NCBI GenBank assembly: GCA_050872545.1
Contig: JBNMHA010000027.1
Span: 1 to 26,161 of the forward strand
Direction of reading: 5' to 3'
From: RGIG8597 sp050872545
GTDB lineage: Bacteria; Spirochaetota; GWE2-31-10
DNA length: 26,161 nucleotides
In this document: positions 1-7,794 of the stretch, one piece after another
Layout: every line of letters starts with the position of its first letter
Position numbering within the stretch: the stretch's first letter is position 1
The notes under the pieces: generated by a model
What the model saw: the letters and a program-made list of their open reading frames with translations, nothing else
Databases searched by the model: none
What the model was told of the DNA's origin: nothing
Position numbers and translations under genes: made by a program

Positions 1-1020
1 GCTAGAGGTATTACTATTAATACTAGACACGTTGAGTATGAAACTGCAACTAGACACTATGCTCACGTAGACTGTCCGGGACATGCCGATTATATTAAGA
101 ATATGATTACTGGTGCAGCTCAAATGGATGGTGCTATCTTGGTTGTTGCGGCAACAGATGGTGCAATGCCTCAGACAAGAGAGCATATTCTTTTGGCTAA
201 ACAGGTAGAAGTTCCTTACATTGTTGTTTTCTTAAACAAATGTGATATTGCAGGTGATGCAGAATTAATTGAATTGGTTGAAATGGATATCAGAGAATTA
301 CTTTCTTCTTATGATTTCCCTGGAGATGATATTCCTGTAATTAAAGGTTCTGCACTTCAGGCATTGGAAAATCCTACTGATGATAGTAAAACTGCTTGTA
401 TTCAAGAATTGTTGGATGCTTTGGATTCTTATATTCCATTACCAGAAAGAGCAGAAGATAAAGATTTCTTGATGCCAGTAGAAGATATTTTCTCTATTTC
501 AGGTCGTGGTACTGTTGCTACAGGTAGAATTGAAGCAGGTAAAGTAAAAATCGGTGATGAAGTAGAATTGGTTGGTATCAGAGAAACTCAAAAAACAACA
601 ATTACTGGTGTTGAAATGTTCCAAAAAACTTTGGACTACGGTTTGGCTGGTGATAATGTAGGTTTATTGTTGAGAGGTATTGAAAAGAATAAGATTCAGC
701 GTGGTCAGGTTCTTGCAAAACCGGGTTCTATTACTCCTCACATGAAATTTAAGGCAACTACTTATATCTTGAAGAAAGAAGAAGGTGGTCGTCATACTGC
801 ATTCTTTGACGGTTATAGACCTCAGTTCTTCTTTAGAACTACTGATATTACAGGAACTGTTCACTTACCTGAAGGTAGAGAAATGGTAATGCCTGGTGAT
901 AACGTAGAATTGAATTGTGAACTTATTCACAGTATTGCAATGGATAAAAACTTGCGTTTTGCAATTCGTGAAGGTGGTCACACTGTAGGTGCTGGTTCAG
1001 TTATTGAAATTATTGAATAA
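1..1020 (+). CDS. tuf: Elongation factor Tu, 5' end cut by window edge
   Basis: EF-Tu is the GTPase that carries aminoacyl-tRNA to the ribosomal A site. The reading frame is open from base 1, giving 339 residues of about 395; roughly the first 56 residues, including the P-loop, lie outside the window. The visible part starts at the switch I motif (RGITI), followed by the G3 motif DCPGH, the G4 motif NKCD and the G5 segment GSAL, then domain 2 (SGRGTV) and domain 3 (GGRHT, GYRPQF). It ends REGGHTVGAG; most EF-Tu proteins have Arg where His stands here. A terminator follows at once, so it is not obviously co-transcribed with rpsJ. No second tuf copy is visible. Identification is certain. Confidence 0.98.
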   Translation, partial: ARGITINTRHVEYETATRHYAHVDCPGHADYIKNMITGAAQMDGAILVVAATDGAMPQTREHILLAKQVEVPYIVVFLNKCDIAGDAELIELVEMDIRELLSSYDFPGDDIPVIKGSALQALENPTDDSKTACIQELLDALDSYIPLPERAEDKDFLMPVEDIFSISGRGTVATGRIEAGKVKIGDEVELVGIRETQKTTITGVEMFQKTLDYGLAGDNVGLLLRGIEKNKIQRGQVLAKPGSITPHMKFKATTYILKKEEGGRHTAFFDGYRPQFFFRTTDITGTVHLPEGREMVMPGDNVELNCELIHSIAMDKNLRFAIREGGHTVGAGSVIEIIE

Positions 1021-1042
1021 TTTTAATACTTCTGATTTTAGA

Positions 1043-1070
1043 AAGGTTGGAGTTGCTCCAACCTTTTTTT
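1043..1070 (+). terminator. Rho-independent terminator after tuf
   Basis: A perfect 10-bp stem (AAGGTTGGAG at 1043-1052 with CTCCAACCTT at 1056-1065) closes a 3-nt loop and runs into seven Ts (1064-1070). It lies 22 nt after the tuf stop and should separate tuf from the S10 operon. Confidence 0.93.
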
Positions 1071-1235
1071 AAGATTGGAGTTTTGAATATAATCAATCTA
1101 AAGAGAGAGAAGTTGTATTTGATTGTCAGATATAACTTTTTTCTATTTCTAAATTTGTAGCTAAATTTCTTGATTTTTATTTTTTAAAATGATAGGAATA
1201 CGTGATTTTTTTATATATGGAAAAAGAGGACTATA
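1071..1235 (+). promoter_or_regulatory. S10 operon promoter/leader region
   Basis: 165 nt of AT-rich DNA between the tuf terminator and rpsJ must hold the promoter for the ribosomal supercluster, since the terminator blocks read-through. The best candidate is TTGTAG (1155-1160), a 17-nt spacer, then TATTTT (1178-1183), but several AT-rich alternatives fit about as well. There is no clear hairpin like the L4-binding leader of E. coli. The ribosome binding site of rpsJ (AGAGGA) is at 1225-1230. The exact promoter is uncertain. Confidence 0.4.
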
Positions 1236-1544
1236 ATGGATGTAAACAAGATTAGGGTAAGATTGCGCGGATATGATATCGAATTAGTTGATCAAGCCGC
1301 AAAATCAATCGTTGTTGCTGTTAAAAAAACAGGAGCTAAAATTTCAGGACCGATTCCATTACCGACAAAAGTTAATAGAGTTACAGTTTTGCGTTCTGTT
1401 CATGTAAATATAAAATCTCGTGAACAATTTGAAATGAGAACTCATAAGCGTCTTATTGATATTGAACCTGTAGAAGGTACATTGGAATCAATGATGAAAT
1501 TAGAATTGGCTGCCGGTGTGGATGTTGATATTAAGCAGTATTGA
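1236..1544 (+). CDS. rpsJ: 30S ribosomal protein S10
   Basis: 102 residues, full length for S10, which sits in the 30S head and also forms the NusB-S10 antitermination pair. Family landmarks are the RVRLRGYD-like start, the GPIPLPTK loop near residue 40 and the TH(K)RLIDI segment near residue 69. The ATG follows AGAGGA by 5 nt. It is the first gene after the tuf terminator and so opens the S10 block; its TGA stop is 17 nt before the rplC ATG. Confidence 0.97.
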   Translation: MDVNKIRVRLRGYDIELVDQAAKSIVVAVKKTGAKISGPIPLPTKVNRVTVLRSVHVNIKSREQFEMRTHKRLIDIEPVEGTLESMMKLELAAGVDVDIKQY

Positions 1545-1561
1545 GAAAAAAGGTGGGAAAA

Positions 1562-2185
1562 ATGATTGGATTAATAGGCAAAAAAGTAGGAATGTCTCAG
1601 ATTTTTAGAGAAAATGGTGATTTAGTGCCTGTTACATTACTTGAAGTAAAACCTAATACTGTTATCGGAAAAAGAACAGTAGAAAAAAATGGTTATAATG
1701 CAGTTATTGTTGGTGCATTTGACGTAAAAGAAAAACATTTAACAAAACCTGAAAAAGGTTTATTTAAAAATGTTGATGCTAAAGCTTCAATTAAAGAATT
1801 CAGATGTGAAGATGTTGAAGCGTATGAAGAAGGCAAAGTTCTTGATATGGAAAACTTGCTTAAAGATGTTAAATATGTTGATGTAACAGGTTTGTCTAAA
1901 GGAAAAGGTTTTCAAGGTGTTATGAAACGTTGGGGATTCCATGGTGGTAGAGCAACTCATGGTTCTAAATTTCATCGCCAAAACGGATCAACAGGACAAA
2001 ATACGGAACCATCAAGAGCTTTTAAGGGAACTAAAAGAGCTGGTAGAACAGGATTTGAAAAAACAACAGTAATGAATTTAGAAGTAATAAAAATGATGCC
2101 TAATGATAATGTAATTGCTGTGTGTGGTGCGGTTCCGGGTAGAAAAAATAGTGAAGTTATTATAAGAAAGGCAGTAAAAAAATAA
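1562..2185 (+). CDS. rplC: 50S ribosomal protein L3
   Basis: L3 is an early assembly protein whose long loop reaches towards the peptidyl transferase centre. I place the start at 1562 (product MIGLIGKKVGMSQIF, 207 aa), which matches the usual L3 N-terminus and lies 5 nt after AGGTGG (1551-1556). A longer frame opens at a TTG at 1541, but that overlaps the rpsJ stop and lacks its own binding site. The loop segment ATHGSKFHR...GSTGQN is present; its GQN Gln is the residue methylated by PrmB in E. coli. Second gene of the S10 block. Confidence 0.97.
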   Translation: MIGLIGKKVGMSQIFRENGDLVPVTLLEVKPNTVIGKRTVEKNGYNAVIVGAFDVKEKHLTKPEKGLFKNVDAKASIKEFRCEDVEAYEEGKVLDMENLLKDVKYVDVTGLSKGKGFQGVMKRWGFHGGRATHGSKFHRQNGSTGQNTEPSRAFKGTKRAGRTGFEKTTVMNLEVIKMMPNDNVIAVCGAVPGRKNSEVIIRKAVKK

Positions 2186-2209
2186 TTTTGGCTATAAAAA
2201 GGATTAGAT

Positions 2210-2845
2210 ATGAAGGGTAAAATTGTAGATTTTAATGGAGCCGAATTAAAAGAGTTAGAACTAGTAGATGAGGTTTTTAATTTAGAAAAACCTAGTAAAG
2301 CTGCTATTTATGAAGCAGTGAAGAATGAATTAGCAAATGCGCGTCAGGGAACATCTTCAACAAAGACAAAAGCAGAAGTTTCTGGTACAGGGAAAAAACC
2401 TTGGAAGCAAAAAGGAACAGGTCGTGCAAGTTTTGGAACATCAAGAAACCCTGTTTGGGTTCACGGTGGTATTGCATTTGGACCAAAGCCTAGAGATTTT
2501 TCTTATAAGCTTCCTAAAAAAATTAAGAACTTAGCTTATCGTTCTATTTTTTCAATTAAAAATAAGGAAAATAATTTAATTATTTTGGATCAGTTAGCAG
2601 TTGCTGATGGAAAAACAAAAACTTTGAGAAATATAGTTGATAAAATTGTTCCTGAAACAAAAGTAAGTATTGTTTTGTCTGCATCTGAAGCGGATACTTT
2701 AGCAAAACGTGCCGGTAAGAATTTACCGAATGTTAATTGCTTAAATTACAATATGCTTACTGCACATGCTTTGTATTATTCTGAAAAAATAATTCTTACT
2801 GAAGAATCTGCTAAATTATTAGGCGAATTCTTATTAAGAAAATGA
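2210..2845 (+). CDS. rplD: 50S ribosomal protein L4
   Basis: 211 residues, normal for L4, which lines the exit tunnel with its extended loop. The loop is visible around residues 45-100 (GTGRASFGT, NPVWVHGG, FGPKPRDFSYKLPKK). In E. coli free L4 represses its own operon by binding the S10 leader; I see no matching structure in the leader here, so that control is not established. ATG follows AAGGA. The TGA stop overlaps the TGAGGTG binding site of rplW, suggesting translational coupling. Confidence 0.97.
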   Translation: MKGKIVDFNGAELKELELVDEVFNLEKPSKAAIYEAVKNELANARQGTSSTKTKAEVSGTGKKPWKQKGTGRASFGTSRNPVWVHGGIAFGPKPRDFSYKLPKKIKNLAYRSIFSIKNKENNLIILDQLAVADGKTKTLRNIVDKIVPETKVSIVLSASEADTLAKRAGKNLPNVNCLNYNMLTAHALYYSEKIILTEESAKLLGEFLLRK

Positions 2846-2855
2846 GGTGCATAAA

Positions 2856-3143
2856 ATGAGAAGTGAAGAAATAATTCTTAGACCTGTAATTTCTGAGAAA
2901 AGTACTAAATTGCGTGAAAAAGAAAATAAGTATGTTTTTGTTGTTGCAAAAGATGCAAATAAAATAATGATAAAAGCTGCTATTAAAGAATTATTCAACG
3001 TAGTTCCTGAAAAAGTAAATGTCTTGAATCAGGCTGGAAAATTAAAAAGAGTAAAATATAAATACGGAAGAACACCGGCTATTAAGAAAGCAATTATAAC
3101 TTTGAAAAAAGATGAGAAAATTTCGATTTTTGAAGGTGTATAA
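2856..3143 (+). CDS. rplW: 50S ribosomal protein L23
   Basis: 95 residues. L23 lies at the tunnel exit and is the docking site for trigger factor and SRP. The pattern IILRPVISEKST at the start and the YKYGRTPAIKKAI segment near residues 68-80 identify it. I chose the ATG at 2856, which gives the standard N-terminus and sits 6 nt after GAGGTG; the frame is also open from a GTG at 2847, which would lie inside that binding site. Gap to rplD is 10 nt. Confidence 0.96.
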   Translation: MRSEEIILRPVISEKSTKLREKENKYVFVVAKDANKIMIKAAIKELFNVVPEKVNVLNQAGKLKRVKYKYGRTPAIKKAIITLKKDEKISIFEGV

Positions 3144-3155
3144 CGGGAGACTGAG

Positions 3156-3980
3156 ATGGGAATAAAAAAATTTAACCCTATAACAAATGGGTTAAGAGAA
3201 AAAACAGTTATTACAAATGATGAATTGTCTCCAAATGGAGCATTGAAAGCTTTAACATTTGGAAAAAAACGAGGCAGTGGAAGAATGGCTACCGGCAGTA
3301 TTTCTGTAAGAAGACGCGGCGGTGGTCATAAAAAGAAATTTAGAATCTTGGATTTTAAGAGAAATAAATTTGATATTCCTGCAAGAGTTGCTTCTTTGGA
3401 ATATGATCCTAATAGAACTGCTTACATAGCACTTTTATTTTATAAAGATGGAGAAAAACGTTATATCGTAGCTCCTGATGGATTAAAAGTGAATGATATT
3501 GTCGTTTCAGGCGAAGCATGTCCTATAAAAACAGGAAATACGATGCGTTTGAAAAACATTCCAGTTGGAACTATAGTTCATAATGTTGAAATGGAAAAAG
3601 ATCGTGGCGCAAAAATAGGCAGAGCTGCTGGTAGTGCTGTTCAAATTACAGGTTTTGAAGGTGATTATTGTGCTTTGAAACTTTCTTCTGGCGAATTAAG
3701 AATGATAAATGCTGAATGTTTGGCTACTATTGGTCAAGTCAGCAACATTGATCATATGAACGAAGTGTTAGGTAAGGCTGGACGTGCAAGATGGAAAGGA
3801 ATAAGACCTTCTGTTCGAGGTATGGTAATGAATCCAGTAGATCACCCTCACGGAGGTGGTGAAGGTAAAAATAAAGGTCGAAATCCTTGTACACCTTGGG
3901 GACAACCTACTAAAGGATTTAAAACTAGAAGCAAGAAAAAACCATCTTCTAAATTTATCATTAGAAGAAGAAAGAAGTAA
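3156..3980 (+). CDS. rplB: 50S ribosomal protein L2
   Basis: 274 residues, standard length. L2 is needed for subunit association and peptidyl transfer. The signature NPVDHPHGGGEG near residue 225-236 contains the conserved His region, with a basic C-terminal tail (TRSKKKPSSKFIIRRRKK). The N-terminus MGIKKFNPITNG is of the usual type (family members often have K-x-Y/F-x-P-T). ATG follows GGGAGA by 6 nt. Confidence 0.98.
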   Translation: MGIKKFNPITNGLREKTVITNDELSPNGALKALTFGKKRGSGRMATGSISVRRRGGGHKKKFRILDFKRNKFDIPARVASLEYDPNRTAYIALLFYKDGEKRYIVAPDGLKVNDIVVSGEACPIKTGNTMRLKNIPVGTIVHNVEMEKDRGAKIGRAAGSAVQITGFEGDYCALKLSSGELRMINAECLATIGQVSNIDHMNEVLGKAGRARWKGIRPSVRGMVMNPVDHPHGGGEGKNKGRNPCTPWGQPTKGFKTRSKKKPSSKFIIRRRKK

Positions 3981-3992
3981 TAGGAGTTTTTT

Positions 3993-4271
3993 ATGGCTAG
4001 AAGTGTGAAAAAAGGTCCATTTATTGATAAACACCTTTATAAAAAAATTCTTGAAAGCAAGAATGTTGAAAAAAAGAAACCTATTAAAACATGGTCTAGA
4101 AGATCTACTATTTTCCCAGAAATGGTAGGATTAACTATTAATGTTTACAATGGTAAAAAATTTATTCCTGTTTATGTAACAGAAAACTTGGTTGGTCATA
4201 AGTTGGGAGAATTTGCGCCTACAAGAACATTTAAAGGTCATTCTGGTTCAGAAAAGAAGGCGAAGGGGTAA
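3993..4271 (+). CDS. rpsS: 30S ribosomal protein S19
   Basis: 92 residues, full length. S19 forms a head complex with S13 near the A-site tRNA. Motifs SVKKGPFID at the start, TWSRRSTIFP near residue 33-42 and GHKLGEFAPTRTFKGH near residue 68-83 are diagnostic. ATG follows AGGAG. The gap to rplV is only 5 nt, and the rplV binding site lies within the last codons of rpsS. Confidence 0.98.
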   Translation: MARSVKKGPFIDKHLYKKILESKNVEKKKPIKTWSRRSTIFPEMVGLTINVYNGKKFIPVYVTENLVGHKLGEFAPTRTFKGHSGSEKKAKG

Positions 4272-4276
4272 GTTTT

Positions 4277-4612
4277 ATGGTAGCTAAATGTGTATCAAAA
4301 TATATAAGAATTTCACCTTTCAAAATAAGAAGAATTGCTAATGAAGTTAGGGGAATGAATGTTCCTACTGCAGAAGCTTATCTTTCTGTATTAACAAATA
4401 AAGGTGCATTTGCTTTAAAAAAAGCGATTCATTCTGCAAGATCCAATTTGTTATTCCTTAATAAGGGTGTAGATGAAGAAGAAATTGTTATTTCTAAGAT
4501 TTTGGTTGATGGCGGTCCTACATTGAAAAGATACCATCCAATATCTAAAGGAAGAGCAGGAAAAATCTTAAAAAGAACTTCACACATTACTGTAGAGGTT
4601 AGTGTTAAATAA
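4277..4612 (+). CDS. rplV: 50S ribosomal protein L22
   Basis: 111 residues. L22 lines the exit tunnel opposite L4. The family pattern is clear: ISPFKIRRIANEVRG near residues 12-26 and the C-terminal beta hairpin ending GRAGKILKRTSHITVEV. The hairpin tip shows no insertion of the kind linked with macrolide resistance. Gap of 9 nt to rpsC, with AAGGAG between. Confidence 0.97.
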   Translation: MVAKCVSKYIRISPFKIRRIANEVRGMNVPTAEAYLSVLTNKGAFALKKAIHSARSNLLFLNKGVDEEEIVISKILVDGGPTLKRYHPISKGRAGKILKRTSHITVEVSVK

Positions 4613-4621
4613 GGAGATAAT

Positions 4622-5377
4622 ATGGGGCAGAAAGTAAATCCTATTGGTCTTAGAGTCGGTGTTATTAAAACTTGGGACTCTATTTGGTATGCTGATAAAA
4701 AAACTTATGTAAAGAATCTTCATGAAGACTTGAAAATTAAAAATCTTATAAAATCATACAACTTTGTGAAAGATTCAGAAAATGAGCAAAGGAGAGTAAT
4801 TTCTCCAGAAATTTCTAAGGTTAGAATTTTAAGAAAACCAGATCGTGTATTGGTAGTTATTCATACTTCCCGACCGGGTGTTGTTATTGGGCAGGAAGGA
4901 AAAAATATTTCTGATTTATCTAAAATTATTGAAGAAATGATTTCTTTGAAAAAAGTAGAAATTAGAATAAACGAAGAAAAAGAAGCTGAAAAAAATGCTC
5001 AGTTGATTGCTCAGAATATAGCAAAACAATTGCAAAACAGAATTCCTTTCAGAAGAGCAATGAAAAAGGTAATGGGGGATGCAAAAAGAAGCGGTGTTGG
5101 TGGAATAAAAATCCAAGTTTCAGGTCGTTTAGGTGGAGCTGATATGGCTCGTACAGAATGGTATAAAGAAGGGCGCGTTCCATTGCATACATTGAGAGCT
5201 GATATTGATTATGGTTGCGCTACGGCACATACAAGTTATGGCTGTATTGGTGTAAAAGTTTGGGTATTTAAAAAAGAAGTACTTAAAAAAGAAATGAATG
5301 CTGATGCAGGAAAAGTATTGAAGTCGCCTAGAAAAGATAGAAATTTTGCGAAGAAAAATGAAAATAATGGAGAATAA
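4622..5377 (+). CDS. rpsC: 30S ribosomal protein S3
   Basis: 251 residues, somewhat longer than the E. coli protein because of a charged C-terminal tail (KSPRKDRNFAKKNENNGE). S3 lies at the mRNA entry site. N-terminus MGQKVNPIGLRVGVIKTWDS, a KH domain whose GxxG loop is residues 90-93 (GQEG), and the C-terminal domain (GRLGGADMARTEWYKEGRVP) are all present. Gap of 5 nt to rplP. Confidence 0.98.
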   Translation: MGQKVNPIGLRVGVIKTWDSIWYADKKTYVKNLHEDLKIKNLIKSYNFVKDSENEQRRVISPEISKVRILRKPDRVLVVIHTSRPGVVIGQEGKNISDLSKIIEEMISLKKVEIRINEEKEAEKNAQLIAQNIAKQLQNRIPFRRAMKKVMGDAKRSGVGGIKIQVSGRLGGADMARTEWYKEGRVPLHTLRADIDYGCATAHTSYGCIGVKVWVFKKEVLKKEMNADAGKVLKSPRKDRNFAKKNENNGE

Positions 5378-5382
5378 ATACT

Positions 5383-5796
5383 ATGTTAATGCCAAAGAGA
5401 ACAAAGTATAGAAAAGCTCAAAGATGGAGATTTAAAGGTGTTGCGAGAAGAGGAAATCGCGTAGTTTTTGGAGATTTTGGTTTAGTTTCTTGTGAAGGTA
5501 TGTTAATTACCAACAGACAGATAGAAGCTGCCAGAAGAACAATTACAAGGACTTTAAAGCGAGAGGGGAAAATTTGGATTACTGTATTTCCTGATGTTCC
5601 TTATACAAGAAAACCGGCTGAAACACGTCAAGGTAACGGTAAAGGTAACTTAGAGTACTATGTGGCTAAAGTTTTGCCTGGAAAAGTTTTGTTTGAAGTT
5701 TCCGGTGTGTCAGAAGAATTAGCGAAAGAGGCTTTTTGGTTGGCAGGACAGAAATTGCCGATTGCAACAAAAATGATTAAGAGAGAGACACTGTAA
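5383..5796 (+). CDS. rplP: 50S ribosomal protein L16
   Basis: 137 residues, normal for L16, which helps shape the A-site tRNA pocket of the large subunit. The N-terminus MLMPKRTKYRKAQRWR and the segment RKPAETRQGNGKGNLEYYVA are typical. Two in-frame ATGs lie 6 nt apart; the first (5383) is 10 nt from GGAG (5369-5372) and gives the usual MLxPKR start, so I prefer it. Confidence 0.97.
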   Translation: MLMPKRTKYRKAQRWRFKGVARRGNRVVFGDFGLVSCEGMLITNRQIEAARRTITRTLKREGKIWITVFPDVPYTRKPAETRQGNGKGNLEYYVAKVLPGKVLFEVSGVSEELAKEAFWLAGQKLPIATKMIKRETL

Positions 5797-5809
5797 AAGA
5801 GAGGTCGTG

Positions 5810-6016
5810 ATGAAAGCTTGTGTTTTAAAAGAAAAGAATGAAAATGAGTTATTAAATGATAGGGAAAAACTTGTAAAAGAACTTCATGATCTTAAATTGA
5901 AAAAGGTAATTGGAGTTATTGAAAACCCAGTTAAAATTCGATTGATTAAAAGAGATATAGCAAGAATAAATACAGTTCTTAAAGAAAAGAGAATAGAAGA
6001 ATTTAAATCTAAATAA
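5810..6016 (+). CDS. rpmC: 50S ribosomal protein L29
   Basis: 68 residues. L29 is a two-helix protein at the tunnel exit beside L23. The second helix has the family pattern PVKIRLIKRDIARINTVLKE. Adjacent GTG (5807) and ATG (5810) codons are both in frame; the ATG has better spacing to GAGAGG (5799-5804). The sequence between residues 1 and 12 is more divergent than in most L29 proteins, but position between rplP and rpsQ settles the call. Confidence 0.94.
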   Translation: MKACVLKEKNENELLNDREKLVKELHDLKLKKVIGVIENPVKIRLIKRDIARINTVLKEKRIEEFKSK

Positions 6017-6039
6017 AACTAGAGATATGGAGTTTAGAG

Positions 6040-6297
6040 GTGGACGATAAAAAAATAATTAAAACTTTTCAAGGACAAGTCGTTAGCGATAAAATGGATA
6101 AGACAGTTGTTGTTCTTGTTGAGTATAGAATGATGCATCCTTTGTATAAGAAGTATGTGAAGAAGTATGAAAAATTTAAAGCTCATGACTCTGAAAATAG
6201 CTGCAAAATGGGGGATGTTGTTAAAATTGAGAGTTGTAAACCCATAAGTAAAGAGAAAAAATGGAAGGTTGTAGAAATCTTGAGTCATGCTAAGTAA
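6040..6297 (+). CDS. rpsQ: 30S ribosomal protein S17 (GTG start)
   Basis: 85 residues. S17 is a primary 16S rRNA binder in the 30S body. Core motifs are GQVVSDKMDKTVVV near residues 12-25, HPLYKKY near residue 37-43 and GDVVKIESCKPISKEKKW near residues 62-79. No in-frame ATG lies upstream; translation must begin at GTG 6040, 7 nt after GGAG (6029-6032). It closes the S10 block and is 23 nt from rplN. Confidence 0.96.
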   Translation: MDDKKIIKTFQGQVVSDKMDKTVVVLVEYRMMHPLYKKYVKKYEKFKAHDSENSCKMGDVVKIESCKPISKEKKWKVVEILSHAK

Positions 6298-6320
6298 TTT
6301 GGATGTAAGGAGTAAATAGT

Positions 6321-6689
6321 ATGATACAGCAAGAATCAATATTAAGAGTTGCTGATAACAGTGGAGCAAAATTAGTTAAATGTATAAAAGTTCTTGGTGG
6401 GTCTCACAGAAGATACGCGGGTGTTGGTGATATTATTGTTGTTTCTGCACGTCAGGTAATACCTAATGGTCCTGTAAAGAAAGGTGCAGTAATGAAAGGT
6501 GTTATTGTTAGACAGGCTAAAGAATATAAGAGAAATGATGGTTCTTATATTAGATTTGATGATAATGCTATTGTAATTATCGATGCTAATAATAATCCTA
6601 AGGGAACTCGTGTTTTTGGACCTGTAGCGAGGGAATTAAGAGATAAAGATTTTATGAAAATAATATCTTTAGCACCTGAGGTATTATAA
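6321..6689 (+). CDS. rplN: 50S ribosomal protein L14
   Basis: 122 residues, exact family length. L14 sits at the subunit interface, next to the binding site of RsfS. Motifs MIQQESILRVADNSGAK, SARQVIPNGPVKKG, and the C-terminal GTRVFGPVARELRDKDFMKIISLAPEVL are all canonical. Strong binding site AAGGAG, 8 nt before the ATG. First gene of the spc block. Confidence 0.98.
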   Translation: MIQQESILRVADNSGAKLVKCIKVLGGSHRRYAGVGDIIVVSARQVIPNGPVKKGAVMKGVIVRQAKEYKRNDGSYIRFDDNAIVIIDANNNPKGTRVFGPVARELRDKDFMKIISLAPEVL

Positions 6690-6706
6690 TTAAGGGAGCC
6701 TAGAGT

Positions 6707-7024
6707 ATGACATTTAAAAAAATAAAGAAAGATGATACTGTAAAAGTTATTGCAGGAAGAGATGTCGGTAAAACAGGTAAGGTATTGGCTGTAAACCGCG
6801 AAAAGGGAAAAGTTTTGGTTGAAGGTGTTAATATTGTTAAGAAAACTTTTAAAAAGACATCTGAAAACCAAGCTGGTGGAATTAAAGATATTGAAGCTTA
6901 TTTAGATATTTCTAATATAATGCTTGTTTGTCCTAAATGCAAAAAAGATACAAGAGTCGGTTTTGTTATTAATGGTGATGATAAGAAAAGAGTTTGCAAG
7001 AAATGCAAAGCCGAAATTGATTAG
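6707..7024 (+). CDS. rplX: 50S ribosomal protein L24 with Cys4 motif
   Basis: 105 residues. L24 initiates 50S assembly. KOW motif near residues 9-36 (DTVKVIAGRDVGKTGKVLAV), then GGIKDIEAYLDISN. The C-terminal part keeps two CxxC pairs (C75/C78 and C97/C100), forming a possible zinc ribbon that many bacterial L24 proteins keep and E. coli has lost. Gap to rplE is 8 nt. Confidence 0.97.
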   Translation: MTFKKIKKDDTVKVIAGRDVGKTGKVLAVNREKGKVLVEGVNIVKKTFKKTSENQAGGIKDIEAYLDISNIMLVCPKCKKDTRVGFVINGDDKKRVCKKCKAEID

Positions 7025-7032
7025 GAGTATGT

Positions 7033-7584
7033 ATGGAACCTAGATTGAAGAAATACTATAATGAAACTATAGTAAAATCACTGATGTCAGAGAAAAAATA
7101 TAAAAATGTTATGATGGTACCTAAGCTTGAAAAGATAGTTTTAAGTATGGGTGTTGGCGATGCTGTTCAAGATAAGAAAAAATTGGAATCAGCAGCGGCA
7201 GAATTATCTTTGATTGCCGGACAAAAAGCAGTGAAAACTAAGGCTAGAATTTCTATTGCAGGTTTTAAAATTCGTGAAGGTATGGAAATTGGCTGTAAAG
7301 TTACTTTGCGTGGGGATAGAATGTATACTTTTCTTGAAAAGTTAATTGCAATTGCGCTTCCTCGTGTAAAAGATTTCAAGGGTGTAAAAGCTAATGGTTG
7401 TGATGGGCGCGGTTCTTTTTCTATGGGGATTCAAGAACATTTAATATTCCCTGAAATAGATTTTGATAAAATCAATGAAGTTAGGGGATTAAATATTACT
7501 TTTGTTACTAATACAAAAAATGATGCAGATACAATGGCTTTGCTTGAAAAATTTGAAATGCCATTTGTAAAAAAGAGAAAATAG
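7033..7584 (+). CDS. rplE: 50S ribosomal protein L5
   Basis: 183 residues, standard. L5 binds 5S rRNA in the central protuberance and contacts S13 and P-site tRNA. Motifs: Tyr-rich N-terminus RLKKYYNETIVKSLM, GQKAVKTKARISIAGFKIREG near residues 62-82, LIAIALPRVKDFKGV near residues 104-118 and the C-terminal LNITFVTNTKNDADTMALL. ATG follows TTAGGAG; the TAG stop is 9 nt before rpsN. Confidence 0.98.
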   Translation: MEPRLKKYYNETIVKSLMSEKKYKNVMMVPKLEKIVLSMGVGDAVQDKKKLESAAAELSLIAGQKAVKTKARISIAGFKIREGMEIGCKVTLRGDRMYTFLEKLIAIALPRVKDFKGVKANGCDGRGSFSMGIQEHLIFPEIDFDKINEVRGLNITFVTNTKNDADTMALLEKFEMPFVKKRK

Positions 7585-7593
7585 GAGAAGGTT

Positions 7594-7779
7594 ATGGCTC
7601 GTAAAGCAATGATGGTAAAAGCACAAAAACCTGCTAAATTTTCAGTAAGAAAATATAATAGATGTCCTATTTGTGGAAGATCTAGAGGTTTTTTAAGAAA
7701 ATATAGTATGTGTAGAATTTGTTTCAGACAATTGGCTAATAAAGGTGAAATTCCTGGAGTAGTAAAAGCATCTTGGTAA
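7594..7779 (+). CDS. rpsN: 30S ribosomal protein S14, zinc-binding short form
   Basis: 61 residues: the short, zinc-binding (type Z) form rather than the 101-residue E. coli type. Zinc ligands are visible as C24/C27 (CPIC) and C40/C43 (CRIC). The C-terminus GEIPGVVKASW is the typical end. Together with the Cys-containing L36 and L24 in this cluster, it shows that zinc-binding versions of these proteins are used here. ATG follows AGGAG. Confidence 0.98.
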   Translation: MARKAMMVKAQKPAKFSVRKYNRCPICGRSRGFLRKYSMCRICFRQLANKGEIPGVVKASW

Positions 7780-7794
7780 AATAAGGAGTTGTAA

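Noticed and set aside
1541..1561. Upstream TTG start for rplC
   Set aside because: It overlaps the rpsJ stop, and the standard L3 N-terminus and the AGGTGG site point to ATG 1562.
3768..4034. Minus-strand 88-codon frame over rplB/rpsS
   Set aside because: Shadow of two certain ribosomal protein genes; Ser/Phe-rich translation typical of antisense frames, and no binding site.
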